Assembly: GCF_018991925.1 (NCBI RefSeq)
Contig: NW_024744357.1
Location: 1,535,708 to 1,599,707 of the forward strand
Length of the DNA: 64,000 nucleotides
Direction of reading: 5' to 3'
Origin: Homarus americanus
Taxonomy: Eukaryota; Arthropoda; Malacostraca; Decapoda; Nephropidae
The translations under genes were made by a program, and so were the position numbers. The notes under the pieces are model-generated. The model had not been told where the DNA came from. It made no database searches and saw only the letters and a program-made list of their open reading frames with translations. Below are positions 33,517 to 45,507 of this stretch, one piece after another. The first letter of the stretch is position 1. Every line of letters starts with the position of its first letter.

Positions 33517-33521
33517 CTACT

Positions 33522-35298
33522 AACAAAAAAATTCATAGTTTGTTGACTGATAGAGCACAACACACTTCATCTGAGTCATAGATAATTTCTTTACTTTTGT
33601 CTGACAAAAATTGTTTGGCGGCAACGCCATCTCATATCTAATTAATTATTGTCATGTTGACTCTAATTTCATAATTTTGCCCACCACCTTGATATTACCG
33701 GATGTACACATACTGCTTATAATTCTTGCCTTGTCACCAGTATTTGTGACAGTTAATCATGTATAATTATTGCTGTCTTGTCACAGACACGCCAGCCTAC
33801 CAGTTTTTGACAAACACTTGGTAATCTTTTAAGTTCCAACATATTAAATATCTAACGCTAAACTAATGCACCGACCAGCTGTATCATTCCACTAAATGTG
33901 ACGACGCACCTACTGCTAGCTTTAATGGGTGACTGACTGGCTGCACTAAATGTTAGCAAACCAGCAAAATATTTTACAAAAGTACATTAACACACACTGA
34001 TACTATCTCACAGTTACATGATATTCATAATGTAATTCAAGTTGTATTATTATACTTATTTACATAATATTTGTATGAAAATTAGGTAGTACTGTTAGAT
34101 ATTATCCACTAAGTACCAGCAACTTTACGAAACTTTCCCATAGAAGGAAACCTGTATCTTACCTCAAGAATATCCAAAACAAGGTGGAGGAATTCCAATT
34201 ATCCTAAATTTTATTTTGGCGAATTTCCATTTTTTTTTTTTTTTTTTTAATATACGTTCCTTCACCGAGGACACCATGTGGGCGCTTCATTATGTTGACG
34301 TATGCTTTATAACAACCCACAAAACGCTAAGCGACCGATCACCACCCAGTGACCTTTCAATATACCTTACCTAACCAAACCTACCTAATCTAACCTAATT
34401 TAACTTAACCTAAGATAATATATATCCATTCTTGTATTGGAGGTGGATTTGGTTTGTTTCAACTTATTTACACCAATCACATACATAATGCAAACAAGTC
34501 AATATGTCGCGACCGGGAACTTGAACGTCACTGTAGATTCGTGTTCAGCAAAATAACTTACAGATAAAAACATATTGTAAAGTGGTTCTCTTCTATAATT
34601 TGTTCATAAAGTTCTAACCGAAAGAGATTTTTTTTTCATTATACCGTGGAAATATCCAAACTGCTACACTTAAGGTAATTTACCCCCGTGTTAGGAATCC
34701 CTGTAAAGCATTAATGGTGGTCTATCAGTTTCCAGACCACATTAAATACTTCTTTATATTTGGAAAAGATACTGGAGACAATGATAGTGGGTCGTCTTGT
34801 GTATACGAGATATTAACAGAATGTTTATGTGTATGTGTACAGGAGACCTTACAAAGCATCATTAGTGTCAAATGAACAGAGAAACTAAAGGTGACAAATT
34901 GCCTGTATTTCGTCTACCTGTCTATCTGTCTGTCTGTCTGTGTCGGCTTGTCATTCTGTCTACCTGTCTGTCTTTCTGTCTTGTTAATCACACAAACCCT
35001 CCGTGTAAAGTACTTGTAATAATAACTTGACTCACCTCAGACAACCATAGTGAGGTGATATCTTTTTCATATTAGTAACTCTCACTGTCCACGGGATAAT
35101 ATGAGATATAAAAATAACTCACGAAGTTCTACTCCTTATAGACTTCCCTTATGCTTCAGAATCTTCAGGTCTATTCACCTCATATATCGATTTTTGCTTT
35201 ACATAAACTATAAAATAAATAAATTTAACTCGACCCATTTACAAAAAAAAATTATCATCAAAGAAAATTTCTCCACAGTCACCAACATAACTCCCACT
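33522..35298. other. Spacer between the LTR element and G7
   Basis: To 34935 it is the inverse of 7715-9787, including the empty LTR site (34474-34486), a T18-type run (34232-34249) and a CCTAA-rich stretch (34365-34420). Beyond the CTGT microsatellite (34916-34980) the sequence diverges. No gene. Confidence 0.6.
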
Positions 35299-35375
35299 TC
35301 AAGGTTATGACGTCACAGGTGTTGACTGAGGCCCCAGTATATAAGATGGTGTTACACCTCGAAGATCATCAGTCT
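35299..35375 (+). promoter_or_regulatory. G7 promoter: composite box, TATA, initiator
   Basis: TCAAGGTTATGACGTCAC (35299-35316), GTATATAAG (35337-35345), TCAGTCT (35369-35375). Full CRE is present, unlike its positional counterpart G2. Confidence 0.8.
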
Positions 35376-35403
35376 GAGTCTTCTTCCTCACATATCAACA
35401 AAT

Positions 35404-36094
35404 ATGTCTCTTAAGGTATAATGACAGTCATGAACCAACGTAATGACCGTTAATATACAGTAAACCTTGTTTAACCGTGGAATATAAAGATTTTACTTCG
35501 GCTATAAACGATTAGAAATATATCATACAATTCTAAAAATTCTAAACTTCCTCGACATGAACTATCAATAATTGAAGATAATAATAATGAACAATCTTTC
35601 ACAGTTCGTGCTGGTGCTATGTGTGGTGACGATGGCAGTGGCGCGCCCTCAGAATCACCCCAGACAGTACTATGGCTCCCCAGGTTCTGACGTGAGTAGT
35701 GCCACCTGTCTGTGTCAACACCCCCAACAAACTATAGTGGCTGACACCAGTATAATATTAACATGTGTATAACTGGTCAACCTGGCTGTGGTGACTATTA
35801 TGGGAGAGAGTAAATATACACCTTTCATTATTGTTGTTGCAGATTCCTGCTCAGTACAACTTCAACTGGCAAGTGAAAGATGACCCCTCCGGCAATGACT
35901 TCGGTCACGAAGAGTCCCGTGACGGCGACAACACCCAGGGCTCCTACTACGTGCTGCTTCCCGACGGTCGCCTGCAAAGGGTCACCTACACTGTTAATGG
36001 CGACTCCGGTTACGTGGCCGAGGTGACCTACGAGGGCGATGCCCAGTTCCCTACATACCAGTCTTCCTACACACCAGCTCCTCGCTACACCTAA
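35404..36094 (+). CDS. G7: pro-resilin-like RR-2 cuticle protein
   Basis: Exons: 35404-35415, 35605-35691 and 35843-36094; 116 aa. Signal peptide MSLK-FVLVLCVVTMAVA and linker RPQNHPRQYYGSPGSD match G2, but exon 3 starts IPAQYNF and the tail SYTPAPRYT resembles G6, so it may be mosaic. GDAQ replaces GEAQ after the domain. It sits in the position of G2 relative to G6, but outside the near-identical inverted arm, so it is an older paralogue. Poly(A) signal AATAAA at 36153-36158. Confidence 0.92.
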
Positions 36095-37240
36095 GGATTT
36101 TTTAAGTGATATTATTTATTTCAATATACCGGATAATATACTTAAATATGTAAATAAAATTATTGCATTGCAATTTGCCGTTTTCCAAAATCCTTGAACA
36201 AATGACAGAAATGATGTGGTGGTAATGTTTTCTTCAACATTACTAAAAATTTTGTTTGGCGAGACAAACTTTATATCTACAACAAGTACATCGTATACAT
36301 TATAGGGATATTGGAGAACACTGCATTGTTAAGTGATAAGTTGAAGGTCGAATAATAATCGATATGTTTTTTACATTAATATTGTGTCCATGTATACGTG
36401 ACTCCGGTCAGACTGGGGTGAGGGTAATCAGGTCACTCCTTAACAACAAGGTTGCTCGGTAGAATTGGGATTATCTAAATATGAGTCCTCTACGTTTTCC
36501 TGTGCACCCAACTAAAGCCTTCGCCACTCAACTAACGAATCAACAAACTCGTCACCACTCACACTTGTAGTCTGTATTTTTCTCAATACTTCGGTGTTAA
36601 TGACGATGCCCTGGGCGTTCCATGTCGTACTCAGCATCTGGTGCGTCCAGTCACAGTAAATGCTAAATTACTGGTCGCATAGTCTCACACCACGTGTGCA
36701 CTTGTACGCGAGACCAGGCGGAAATCAGGGCAATGGTCCAACCGACCAGTCATTTAGATCACTAGTTAATCACTGAGCTCAGCAGGCTGGGTGTTAGGTC
36801 CGCGCCAGGCCACCCATCAAGTATCTCGCCCGCCACCCCCAACCAGCTTACCCACCACCAAATAAACGTAAACAACAATAAAAAAAATGGAATACTCCTC
36901 CAATTTGCCACTTGGATTACTCCTACCGCTGTCCTGACTAATTCTTCCTCTAGTAAATCCTTCTGGTCCTTAAGCCAAAACATCTGTTACATGTCTAATG
37001 TAACAGATCTCCCGGACTTCGTATATACTGAACCCACTGTCCAAATTGGTGACCTGAACACTTGACACAAGAAATTAGGTGACCTTACCACTAACACCAA
37101 TGGTAGGAGACTTAGCTCATTACTAAACGTATATGAAGATTTTTAAATCATTATTAATAGTGAGCCAACACACATCTATTATGGCGGGGCTGTAGACAAG
37201 TGTGTTGGTTTAATCCATCATACACAACTCAACTCTGATG
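36095..37240. other. Spacer downstream of G7
   Basis: After the G7 3' flank no gene is recognised. A minus open frame (36762-36983, 73 codons, Trp-rich hydrophobic segment) has no family motif I can name. Confidence 0.45.
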
Positions 37241-37462
37241 TAGTCACTGGCTGATCTGTCTGTGTCACTACCCTCAAGTGGCTGACGCCAGAATATTAGC
37301 ATGCATGTTTAACTGGTCAACCTGCCTGTAGCAGCTCTAATGAGACACAATAAATATACACATTCAATTGTTATTATTTCAAGCTCTTGCTCAGTACAAC
37401 TTCAACTGGCAAGTAAGTGATGACTCCTCCGGCAATGACTTTGGTCACGAAGAAACCTGCTA
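37240..37462 (+). pseudogene. Truncated RR-2 cuticle pseudogene
   Basis: 37240-37381 matches the cuticle intron 2 (CTGTCTGTGTCA start, CTGGTCAACCTG middle, TAAATATACAC end). From about 37382 the first 80 nt of exon 3 follow: the frame reads ALAQYNFNWQV, then SDDSSGNDFGHEE, and stops shortly after. The rest of the RR-2 domain and exons 1-2 are missing, and the acceptor is degenerate (TTTCAAG). Position after G7 fits the place of a third gene of the block, the slot of G1 in unit A. Confidence 0.82.
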
Positions 37463-37524
37463 ATCTAGTCACCATTTCTCTTAACTTTAAACCCACCAAT
37501 ACAGTTCTTTATATTTGCCTTAAG

Positions 37525-37705
37525 CAACCTAACCTATCCTAACCTAACTAAGCCTAACCTAACCTAACCTTACAATGCCTAACCTAACCTAACCTAATTC
37601 AACCTAACCCAACCCAAACTAACCTAAATAAGTCAACCCCAACCTAACCTGCCCCAACTCAGCTCAACTTAACCTAACAAAACGTAATCTAACCTAACTT
37701 TTGAG
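37525..37705 (-). repeat. Interstitial telomere-like (CCTAA/TTAGG) stretch
   Basis: Degenerate AACCT repeats, the complement of the arthropod TTAGG telomere unit. Too degenerate and short for a chromosome end. Confidence 0.75.
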
Positions 37706-37881
37706 ACGTTTTATAAGTAAAGATGATCACTTGCAACACTCCTTACTACTTTCACTTGTGCAATTTGCAGTGAGGAGTCAGGAGAATTATAATTACACAA
37801 TCAATTCCTGTGCATCATGCGTGCTAAATTACTGATATACAGTAGAGCATTCTTGAAGTGACAGTCGTCCATTTTTACTTT

Positions 37882-38010
37882 GAGACGCAGGTATGAAAGG
37901 AGGGAGGAGTTCACTGTATTCTAACTTGGAGACGCCGGTGAGACAAGGGAGAAGATCACTGTATTTTAAATTGGAGACGGAGGTGAGAGGAGGGAGGAGT
38001 TTTCATTGTG
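37882..38010 (+). repeat. 47-bp tandem repeat, about three copies
   Basis: Units starting GAGACG at 37882, 37929 and 37974, with GGAGGGAGGAGTT cores. Non-coding. Confidence 0.7.
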
Positions 38011-39096
38011 TGTGATAACTAGTGATCAGTTAAGTTTTGTACTACAGGTAAAATATCACATTAGAATCCCAAACGAGGTAGAACGTGAGGGAAGGAGATA
38101 GAAGGAGTAAGATTGTTTCATTAAGGAGAAAATTCAACGTCACTTTTGACTACTTTAATAAATTTATCAGAACACATTTCTTACTTTTTGTACACACTGT
38201 TGTATTGAATTTATTATTGTGAGAGTGTATTTCTGTGCCTCAACAACCATGGTCTTTCAGGGAAGTTGTAGTCAGCTTCAAACACTATACAACTGCCATC
38301 TCGGGGTTGTATATTACTCTACGTGGAACACAAAAGATTTTGGATAATTTGGCTGCCAAGATCTGAGGTCTGAAATGCTGAAATTTTACCTGGGTTACCT
38401 GCACATTAATCGGGAAATATATATCTCATAAATGTAAAGAGTTAATGGACCAACGAAATTACTATTCTTGTTACGTGCTTTAAGACCTTAGTTGTTGAAT
38501 GGCAGTTGTAATGTAAACGTCACCCTGGACATGTAACACCTGCTGTAGCTTCGCTTAAGGTGTTTACAACTTGTGTCTTTGGACGACGTCACTAAACAAT
38601 TTAATTATTTTAGCAAGGAAGGAGACAATAACTGAAATGATTTAAGGAAGATACTGTGCAGTATATCTTCTTGTTCCTGGTATTGTTTTGTAAGGTTCAT
38701 GCATACACAATCAACAATGTCAGTGATGTCATTGTGAAGAGTAAGTCACGTCTCTCTGTTTAAAGAAAAAAATAAATAGAGAATCAGAAGAGGTTTGAGG
38801 AAATTAGTTGAAATAACATTGGTGTTTTCCTTGCAAGATTTTATACCAAAAGTACTTCTTCCCGATGATAAGTCTGTTATGTAATATAAAGAGATTAATA
38901 GCGGCAGTAGATTCCTTGGTCACTCCAGCTTAAATGGCGAAGTTGTCAGCTTGTGATTCATCGAAAACTAAACACAGAGATGATCAGGCGAAGGGAGAAG
39001 CAGGAAGACTAGACATTAAAAAATACTTTTGTAACTTTTATTGTATAATCGTCAGTAACTATTAGCATAAGTTTATATCAATATGCATTTGCTGAA
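38011..39096. other. Spacer downstream of G8
   Basis: AT-rich, no gene, RNA or TE family recognised. Confidence 0.45.
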
Positions 39097-39929
<833 letters not shown>

Positions 39930-39949
39930 TGTCGTGAGGAGGAGAGTCA

Positions 39950-40030
39950 GGACTCATGCTCACCGAGGGAAAGCACCAGCTTAAATACATCTTAAGGTTC
40001 ACAGTGCTTTCAATGACGTCACAAACTTGA
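39950..40030 (-). promoter_or_regulatory. G8 promoter: composite box and TATA
   Basis: Minus strand: TCAAGTTTGTGACGTCA (40030-40014) and GTATTTAAG (39988-39980). The CRE is perfect, the left half is degenerate in two bases, and the initiator is not clear. Confidence 0.7.
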
Positions 40031-41150
40031 AAGGAGAAAAGGACTGTCATCTCTGATGCCAGTTTCAAAGAAAACAGCGAGGGAATATCTTCAGCTTATG
40101 AAATAAATAACACTCGTCCGCTGTTAATAATAATTCACCTATTGCAATTTCTCCCCCTACACATTAAGAAACTACAAAGAGAGAGAGGGAGAGATAAATG
40201 GAAGACTTAACATAAAACTTCTGGTGCCTGGAAACTGTAGCAAGATGAAAGTACTACCACTATCACCACCACCCCTTGACACCCTCCAGGTGGTGTTGTC
40301 CTCTCACTCACGTCTGAGCTCCAACTCCCTCAGAATAAGAGATCACAGAACGCCTGATACACTCTCTAGCTGGGACACTTCTACTACTGATAGGATTCTT
40401 ACCAGTGTTCGAAATGCAGGGGGTTGGGGGGGGATTTGACCCCCCAAATACACTTAAGACCCATGGAAATAGACTATTCAGGAGGACCCACCGTGGGTCC
40501 CAAAAAGACCAACCTCAAATAAGATGTGCTGATTATTATTATTACGAAGGAAATATATATCTTATGTATGTGATCATTGAGAAAGTGAATAAAAACGAAA
40601 CCTTTTTAAGACTAAGAGTATGACTCTTTGTTCCTGAACTTGGCAAGCACATATATTAATTCACAAATTTTGTGCGTACCACACAGCACTGCCGTGACAG
40701 TGTGACCTTCACTACAAAGTACAATACTCCGCTAGAGCTCGCGATTCAGGGGAGAGTTTGAAGGTGACACACATTGTTATCATATATGTTGAATAAAAAA
40801 AAAATGTCCATGATATTGGAAATACTGTATCCCGAACCTTAGAACCTTACAATATGTTCTAATATCCACTTCATATGACCTCATATCGGTCAGATTTCAA
40901 AAAAATTTCCTGCAGCGGCTTACAGCTGTAAGGCCTCGCTCCTCTTGCCCCCGCCACTGTCGAGAGTGATGACCCCCATAAATACACTGCCCTATTTCGA
41001 ACACTGATTCTTACTGGATAAAGTACTGTTCACTAATGCTACGATTGTGGTATTTTGTGGGATAAATCGGCTGCATTAAGTAATATTTTCGGGAGTTTGT
41101 TGGATTCTAATTTTTTTTTTATATGGCAAATACTGTTGTATGGGTAAGAC
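40031..41150. other. Spacer upstream of G8
   Basis: No gene recognised. Open frames at 40224-40439 and 40405-40623 have no motif. Confidence 0.45.
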
Positions 41151-41275
41151 GTGTGGAAAGTTTCAGCAGATACCAGAAAGAGGTCAAAGGCCTTTGAGAT
41201 GTGGTGTTACAGGCGAATGTTAAAAATAAGTTACGTAGACAGTAAAAAAAATAACAAAGTACTACGCCCATGTGC
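41151..41275 (+). pseudogene. LINE reverse-transcriptase C-terminal scrap
   Basis: The frame reads KRSKAFEMWCYRRMLKISYVD, the conserved segment found near the C-terminus of many LINE RT proteins (RTE/Jockey-type). Everything else of the element is lost. Confidence 0.65.
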
Positions 41276-41733
41276 AGGGTTGGGACTAGAGACTCCCAGC
41301 AGTCATCTCTGCGTGTCAACGTCGCCACTCGTCTGTCGCTACAGGACTTTTCGGGGTATAGGGGTTTTGATGATGTTGTTTAGAAGTATGATGAGCTGGA
41401 TGAAGACTACACGTGATTTGATTTATGTGGTGAGGCAGGAGCTCAGGCTGCAACCATACTTCCTGGCTCTCCATTTTCTTGATCCAGTGGTGCAAGTAGT
41501 TGCAACGACTGAAGAGAGGGGAAGTTGCAATGGACTGCCGATAGCCCAGTTTGTTGTTTTTCGCCTTAGTTGCCTGTCCATCTTGCATTGCCTTCATCCA
41601 CCGGTATCGTCGTTGGGTTGCCATGTTGGTCACCTCTTCCGCCTATTCCACCGTTGGGGTCTTACTGGAGCTCTATAAGCATGTCTGCCTGTTGCGGGGC
41701 TCCACAACAGTTTTATCGTTCGGAGTTTACTCC

Positions 41734-41740
41734 CACACGC

Positions 41741-41808
<68 letters not shown>

Positions 41809-41820
41809 GCACGCGCGCGC
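41734..41820. repeat. (CA)n microsatellite
   Basis: CA run grading into CG-rich ACGCACGCGCGCG; lies directly before the RT fragment below. Confidence 0.95.
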
Positions 41821-42840
41821 GCTCTTCCGAGGGGCTGTCTTCACTTTTCAGTCACTCACCTGTGGCGTCTCCCAAGACACCAAGATGGGACCGCTCTGCT
41901 TCCTTATGCTTATCAATGATGGCCTAAAAGAAACCCCCGCTCGCTGGAAATATGTCGACGACTCCACCATTGGGATCAGTACCAACAATTCGGCTCCCGA
42001 TTTATTGAACAGTCTCCAAAATTGGGCCACCAACAACCACGTCACCATCAACCATACCAAGACCATGGATAATGGATATGCACATCAACCTCTCCTCCGA
42101 CGATATCCCACCCTCTTCCATTACTTTAGCCCCCAAAACACTCCAGGTTGTAGAGTCCACTAAGCTCCTCGGTGTCACTGTAGATAACAAACTAAATTGG
42201 AAAACATACGTCAGTTAAGTCGTCAAATCCTCCAGTTTCTGTCTCCACCTCCTCCGCTGACTCAAGTCCCTCGGAGTTCCTGCGCCCGAGCTCCTCAGTG
42301 TTTACTCAACATTCATACTTCCCAAGCTCACCTGTGCCTCCCCTGCCTAATCTTCCTCCCTAAATGCCACAGCGCTCAACACACTGACCCTCTCGGCTCT
42401 TTCTGACCATCACCACGACCACATCTGCAAATTTGGTGTGAAGCTTCTGCACCATCCTCGACACCGGCTTCTACTACCACCCAAGATCCATAGTCAGAGA
42501 ATTGCTGTTCGACAACACAACCGCATCCAGGCCATACGAGCACGTACTGATAGCTATAAGAACAGCCCAGTCCCAACCATTGTAAAAATTATCAATAACT
42601 AGTAATCAACCAGTGTATTCACTTCCAGTCAATCTTACCTTTTTGCACTGTCACAATGTTGAAATGCCCTGCAGTATAGCCTTCTCTCTACCTAGTTATT
42701 ACAATTATATCATATTTGTATCCCATATGTTATTAGTATAAATATTTGTCAATCAAGAGATCCATTCCCCAATTATGCAACTGTATATTTTCAGCCCTCC
42801 GGCTGCCATGCTCTTTCAATAAACCGTTATTTATTATTAC

Positions 42841-42881
<41 letters not shown>
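41818..42881 (+). mobile_element. Non-LTR retrotransposon 3' half with (TTA)n tail
   Basis: Contains an RT fragment with YVDD and a downstream region that can be read only in shifting frames (KLLGVTVDNKLNWK about 42158 on). It ends in an AATAAA-containing region and a (TTA)n tail (42827-42881). Different family from the CR1 copies. Confidence 0.75.
41840..42163 (+). pseudogene. RT palm fragment (YVDD), frameshifted
   Basis: Reads LTCGVSQDTKMGPLCFL, then RWKYVDDSTIG (the Y-x-DD catalytic box) and NNHVTINHTKTM. Frame breaks follow around 42070, and conserved thumb-region codons continue in another frame. Upstream sequence to 41280 is unassigned. Confidence 0.75.

Positions 42882-42926
<45 letters not shown>
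42827..42926. repeat. (TTA)n followed by (CA)n
   Basis: About 55 bp of TTA then about 44 bp of CA; the TTA part is probably the LINE tail. Confidence 0.95.
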
Positions 42927-42929
<3 letters not shown>

Positions 42930-43949
42930 TATACATATATGGGCATTATTCAGAGGAAACACAACTTGTAGTCACTACGGTCAGTCACCCACGGCGAGGA
43001 CAGTAATTACCTCGTGTTGACAACTTAATAACAGGGACTGTGGAAACATACTTAACTTGGCTGTAATTACTGAGCCATTCTCCGGGTGGCGGTGTTTTAG
43101 GTCATTGCCTCCTATTGGTGTATTTGGTTCACGGTGCTTGAGGGCGTGTCTGACGCTCCTCTAAGAATTATAAAACTGACTCGTCGCGACTCATGGTAAG
43201 TTGATATTAGTATGCGAGAATGGTCATGTAATGGCCCGCGAGGGGTCAGCTGTGGCGAGTGAATGAGTTTCTGTATCAGGAAAATTAAATCATTCTAATA
43301 ATTACATTAGTTATAATAAAATACCAATATTGCTGATAAATGTAATAATGAAAACCAGAAAATAATAATCTTTAGGATGAATATTGATCATAAAATAGGT
43401 CAATCCAGAATGTATACAGTGACTGCCGCCTGTCCTATAAGACTCTAGTTTGTGCCTGGAACAACCCCTAGTCCACCCACTTACGAATGAGTATCTAACT
43501 TTACGGTTGGGGAAGTGAAAACCGTAGAGTAGAGTACACGACCCACAAAAGGGCCTGGAAGTAGCCGATAATTGTATAAGAATCATTTATAACACACAGT
43601 GACATCACCTTATCTTCATGTCATGGTACAAAGATGGTACCTCTCTCTTCCAGGCTGTATCTTCAGGGATCTTTACAGCAATCGACCTATATCTTCAGCG
43701 TTAATGGTGTACAGAAACAAAACTTACATACAAATAAAAGGTCTCGAATAACAGGAAAACTTATTCGTAACCCTTTGAGTAGAAGACTATATGGAATCAT
43801 TTTAAAGTTCCAAGTGGACAACCAGGACAATAAGGTACAGTGAGGAGGTATCACGCGAGTACTGTGTTGTTCAGGAGGCGAAACCCTGGTGGTGGCCATT
43901 TGAGAGGTACTTTTATCTTGCTCCAGTTGGTAGTCAAGATTACACCTAA

Positions 43950-44017
<68 letters not shown>

Positions 44018-44110
44018 ATGTGAAAGGAAAAGTTGGTAATGTTTTAATTATACTCTCTCGTCATAGTATCTGAGAATGACATCACAGAAGACCAAGTCCT
44101 AGTCCTCATT
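42927..44110. other. Spacer left of the orphan promoter
   Basis: No gene seen. A pure (CT)n run at 43952-44015 lies about 100 bp upstream of the orphan composite box and could act as a GAGA-type element. Confidence 0.5.
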
Positions 44111-44189
44111 TCAAGACTGTGACGTCACGTCGGGCAAGGTAGGGCCAGGAATATATAAACTGGTTGACCGCGGCAGTGGGCATCAGTTC
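44111..44189 (+). promoter_or_regulatory. Orphan cuticle-type promoter
   Basis: TCAAGACTGTGACGTCAC (44111-44128), then exactly 23 bp, TATATAAA (44152-44159), and CATCAGTT (44181-44188). Box order, the 23-bp spacing and the initiator equal those of G9-G11, but the intervening bases differ, so it is not a recent copy. Confidence 0.72.
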
Positions 44190-44250
44190 TGACGCCTCAA
44201 CTATATCTACTTATCTCTAACTCGATTTTTAATAAGATATTATCAACTGT

Positions 44251-44533
44251 ATGAACCTACTGTGAGTATGTGCTTAATGACCTCAGTTATTGAAGCCAAG
44301 TAATAAATATCAACATTAACTTAGTCCCCCCTCTTAATGTCCACAACACTTCTTCAAAAAGGTTAATAGATCACACAGCATCATTCTCTGTGTAATAGCC
44401 TACCTGTCTTCCTCTCAGTCACTTTATCAATTCTATGATCGTCGCTTCATGGGTAATTCTCACTACTCTTACACTTACTGGTGCTCCTGTCACTCGACCA
44501 CTACCAACCTTGGCATTATCTAGTCTTTCTAGT
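44251..44533 (+). CDS. Candidate two-exon gene start with signal peptide (incomplete)
   Basis: Prediction from sequence only. Exon 1 44251-44261 (ATG AAC CTA CT, donor GTGAGT); exon 2 44419-44533 (acceptor CTCTCAG, donor GTAAAGT). Spliced, they give 42 codons in one frame, reading MNLLHFINSMIVASWVILTT and then LTGAPVTRPLP, a plausible signal peptide. The second intron would be phase 0 as in the cuticle genes and starts with a CA tract. I find no following exon and no RR-2 domain in the next 9 kb. It may be a decayed or diverged cuticle gene, or a false prediction. Confidence 0.3.
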
Positions 44534-44539
44534 GTAAAG

Positions 44540-44592
<53 letters not shown>
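44540..44592. repeat. (CA)n microsatellite
   Basis: About 52 bp; lies in the putative second intron of the orphan gene. Confidence 0.95.
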
Positions 44593-44594
<2 letters not shown>

Positions 44595-45500
44595 CAAGCG
44601 TGTTGGCCCCTTTCTAACCCGCACCCCCTCCCTTCCCTCACTGTACCGTGATTTATCAGCAAAACATTCGAGTGATCAGTCCAAATATTGGTTATCACAC
44701 TGTGATCCAATATTGTATCCCAAGGAAAACAAGAGTGATTCACAATAACCATCACCGGCTAGTAGTGTATTACTAACTTGTAGGTAGTCCTCAGCGTGTC
44801 ACAGTGAAGAGGGCCGCCGCAGACAGCCAGTAACGTCGGTTTACAAGTATGACAAATATTGATGGATGAAGTAATCCAAGTGATCCAAGTGGATCCTCTT
44901 CGGTTAAAAGCAAGGAAATGGGTATCCAAACTGCAGTGTTACTAAATTCATGAACATATTTCATGCCCGCAGTTGCAGAAACTCACCAGGACCATCACCC
45001 CCTCAGCAGAAAACCAAGGAACCCACACCTGACAGACCGCACCAATGCACTGTAGTTCCTCGAATATGGTAAAGTCTCCCTTCCTAGCGAGCCACCGCAG
45101 TCAGGTCAGTTACCGCAAATGTTGTTGCCATCTGTGAGGCGTGACAAATTGACCCTGAGACTTGTCATTTAAGATATTGATATTGAAGCAGTTTATTTAA
45201 CCAGAAAAATACAGATACAGAGTGTATAATAATAACAATACTAAAATAGCTGAGCCAGTTGAGAGACTTGGCTCAGTTGAAGGCACCTGATATATACAAT
45301 ACATTTATGTCAAGGACGTATTATGTAACATTTAGCATCATCTGGAATAGTACAATAACATGGTGGTAATAAGAACATGTCAGAATGTTACCACGTTTAT
45401 CACCTCGTTAATTTTTATTTTATCTATTGTATATATTTTTTTTACATTTATATTAGAGGGATTGATATCTGGGTTGTATTAAGGTGAAAGTAGAAGACAG
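44593..45500. other. Unassigned spacer
   Basis: No gene, RNA or TE recognised before the minisatellite. Confidence 0.45.
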
Positions 45501-45507
45501 AAACCTA

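Larger units (their letters stand above)
26516..34935. repeat. Inverted segmental duplication, copy C
   Basis: Reverse complement of unit A 7715-12540 plus 13492-13615 of unit B (without the CR1 insertion). It holds G6. It is interrupted by the LTR element at 29407-33516 and lacks the solo LTR of unit A. Identity drops abruptly at 34935 within a CTGT microsatellite and at 26516 next to the CR1 tail. Confidence 0.93.

Noticed and set aside
37525..37705. Chromosome end (true telomere)
   Set aside because: Short, degenerate and flanked by genes on both sides.
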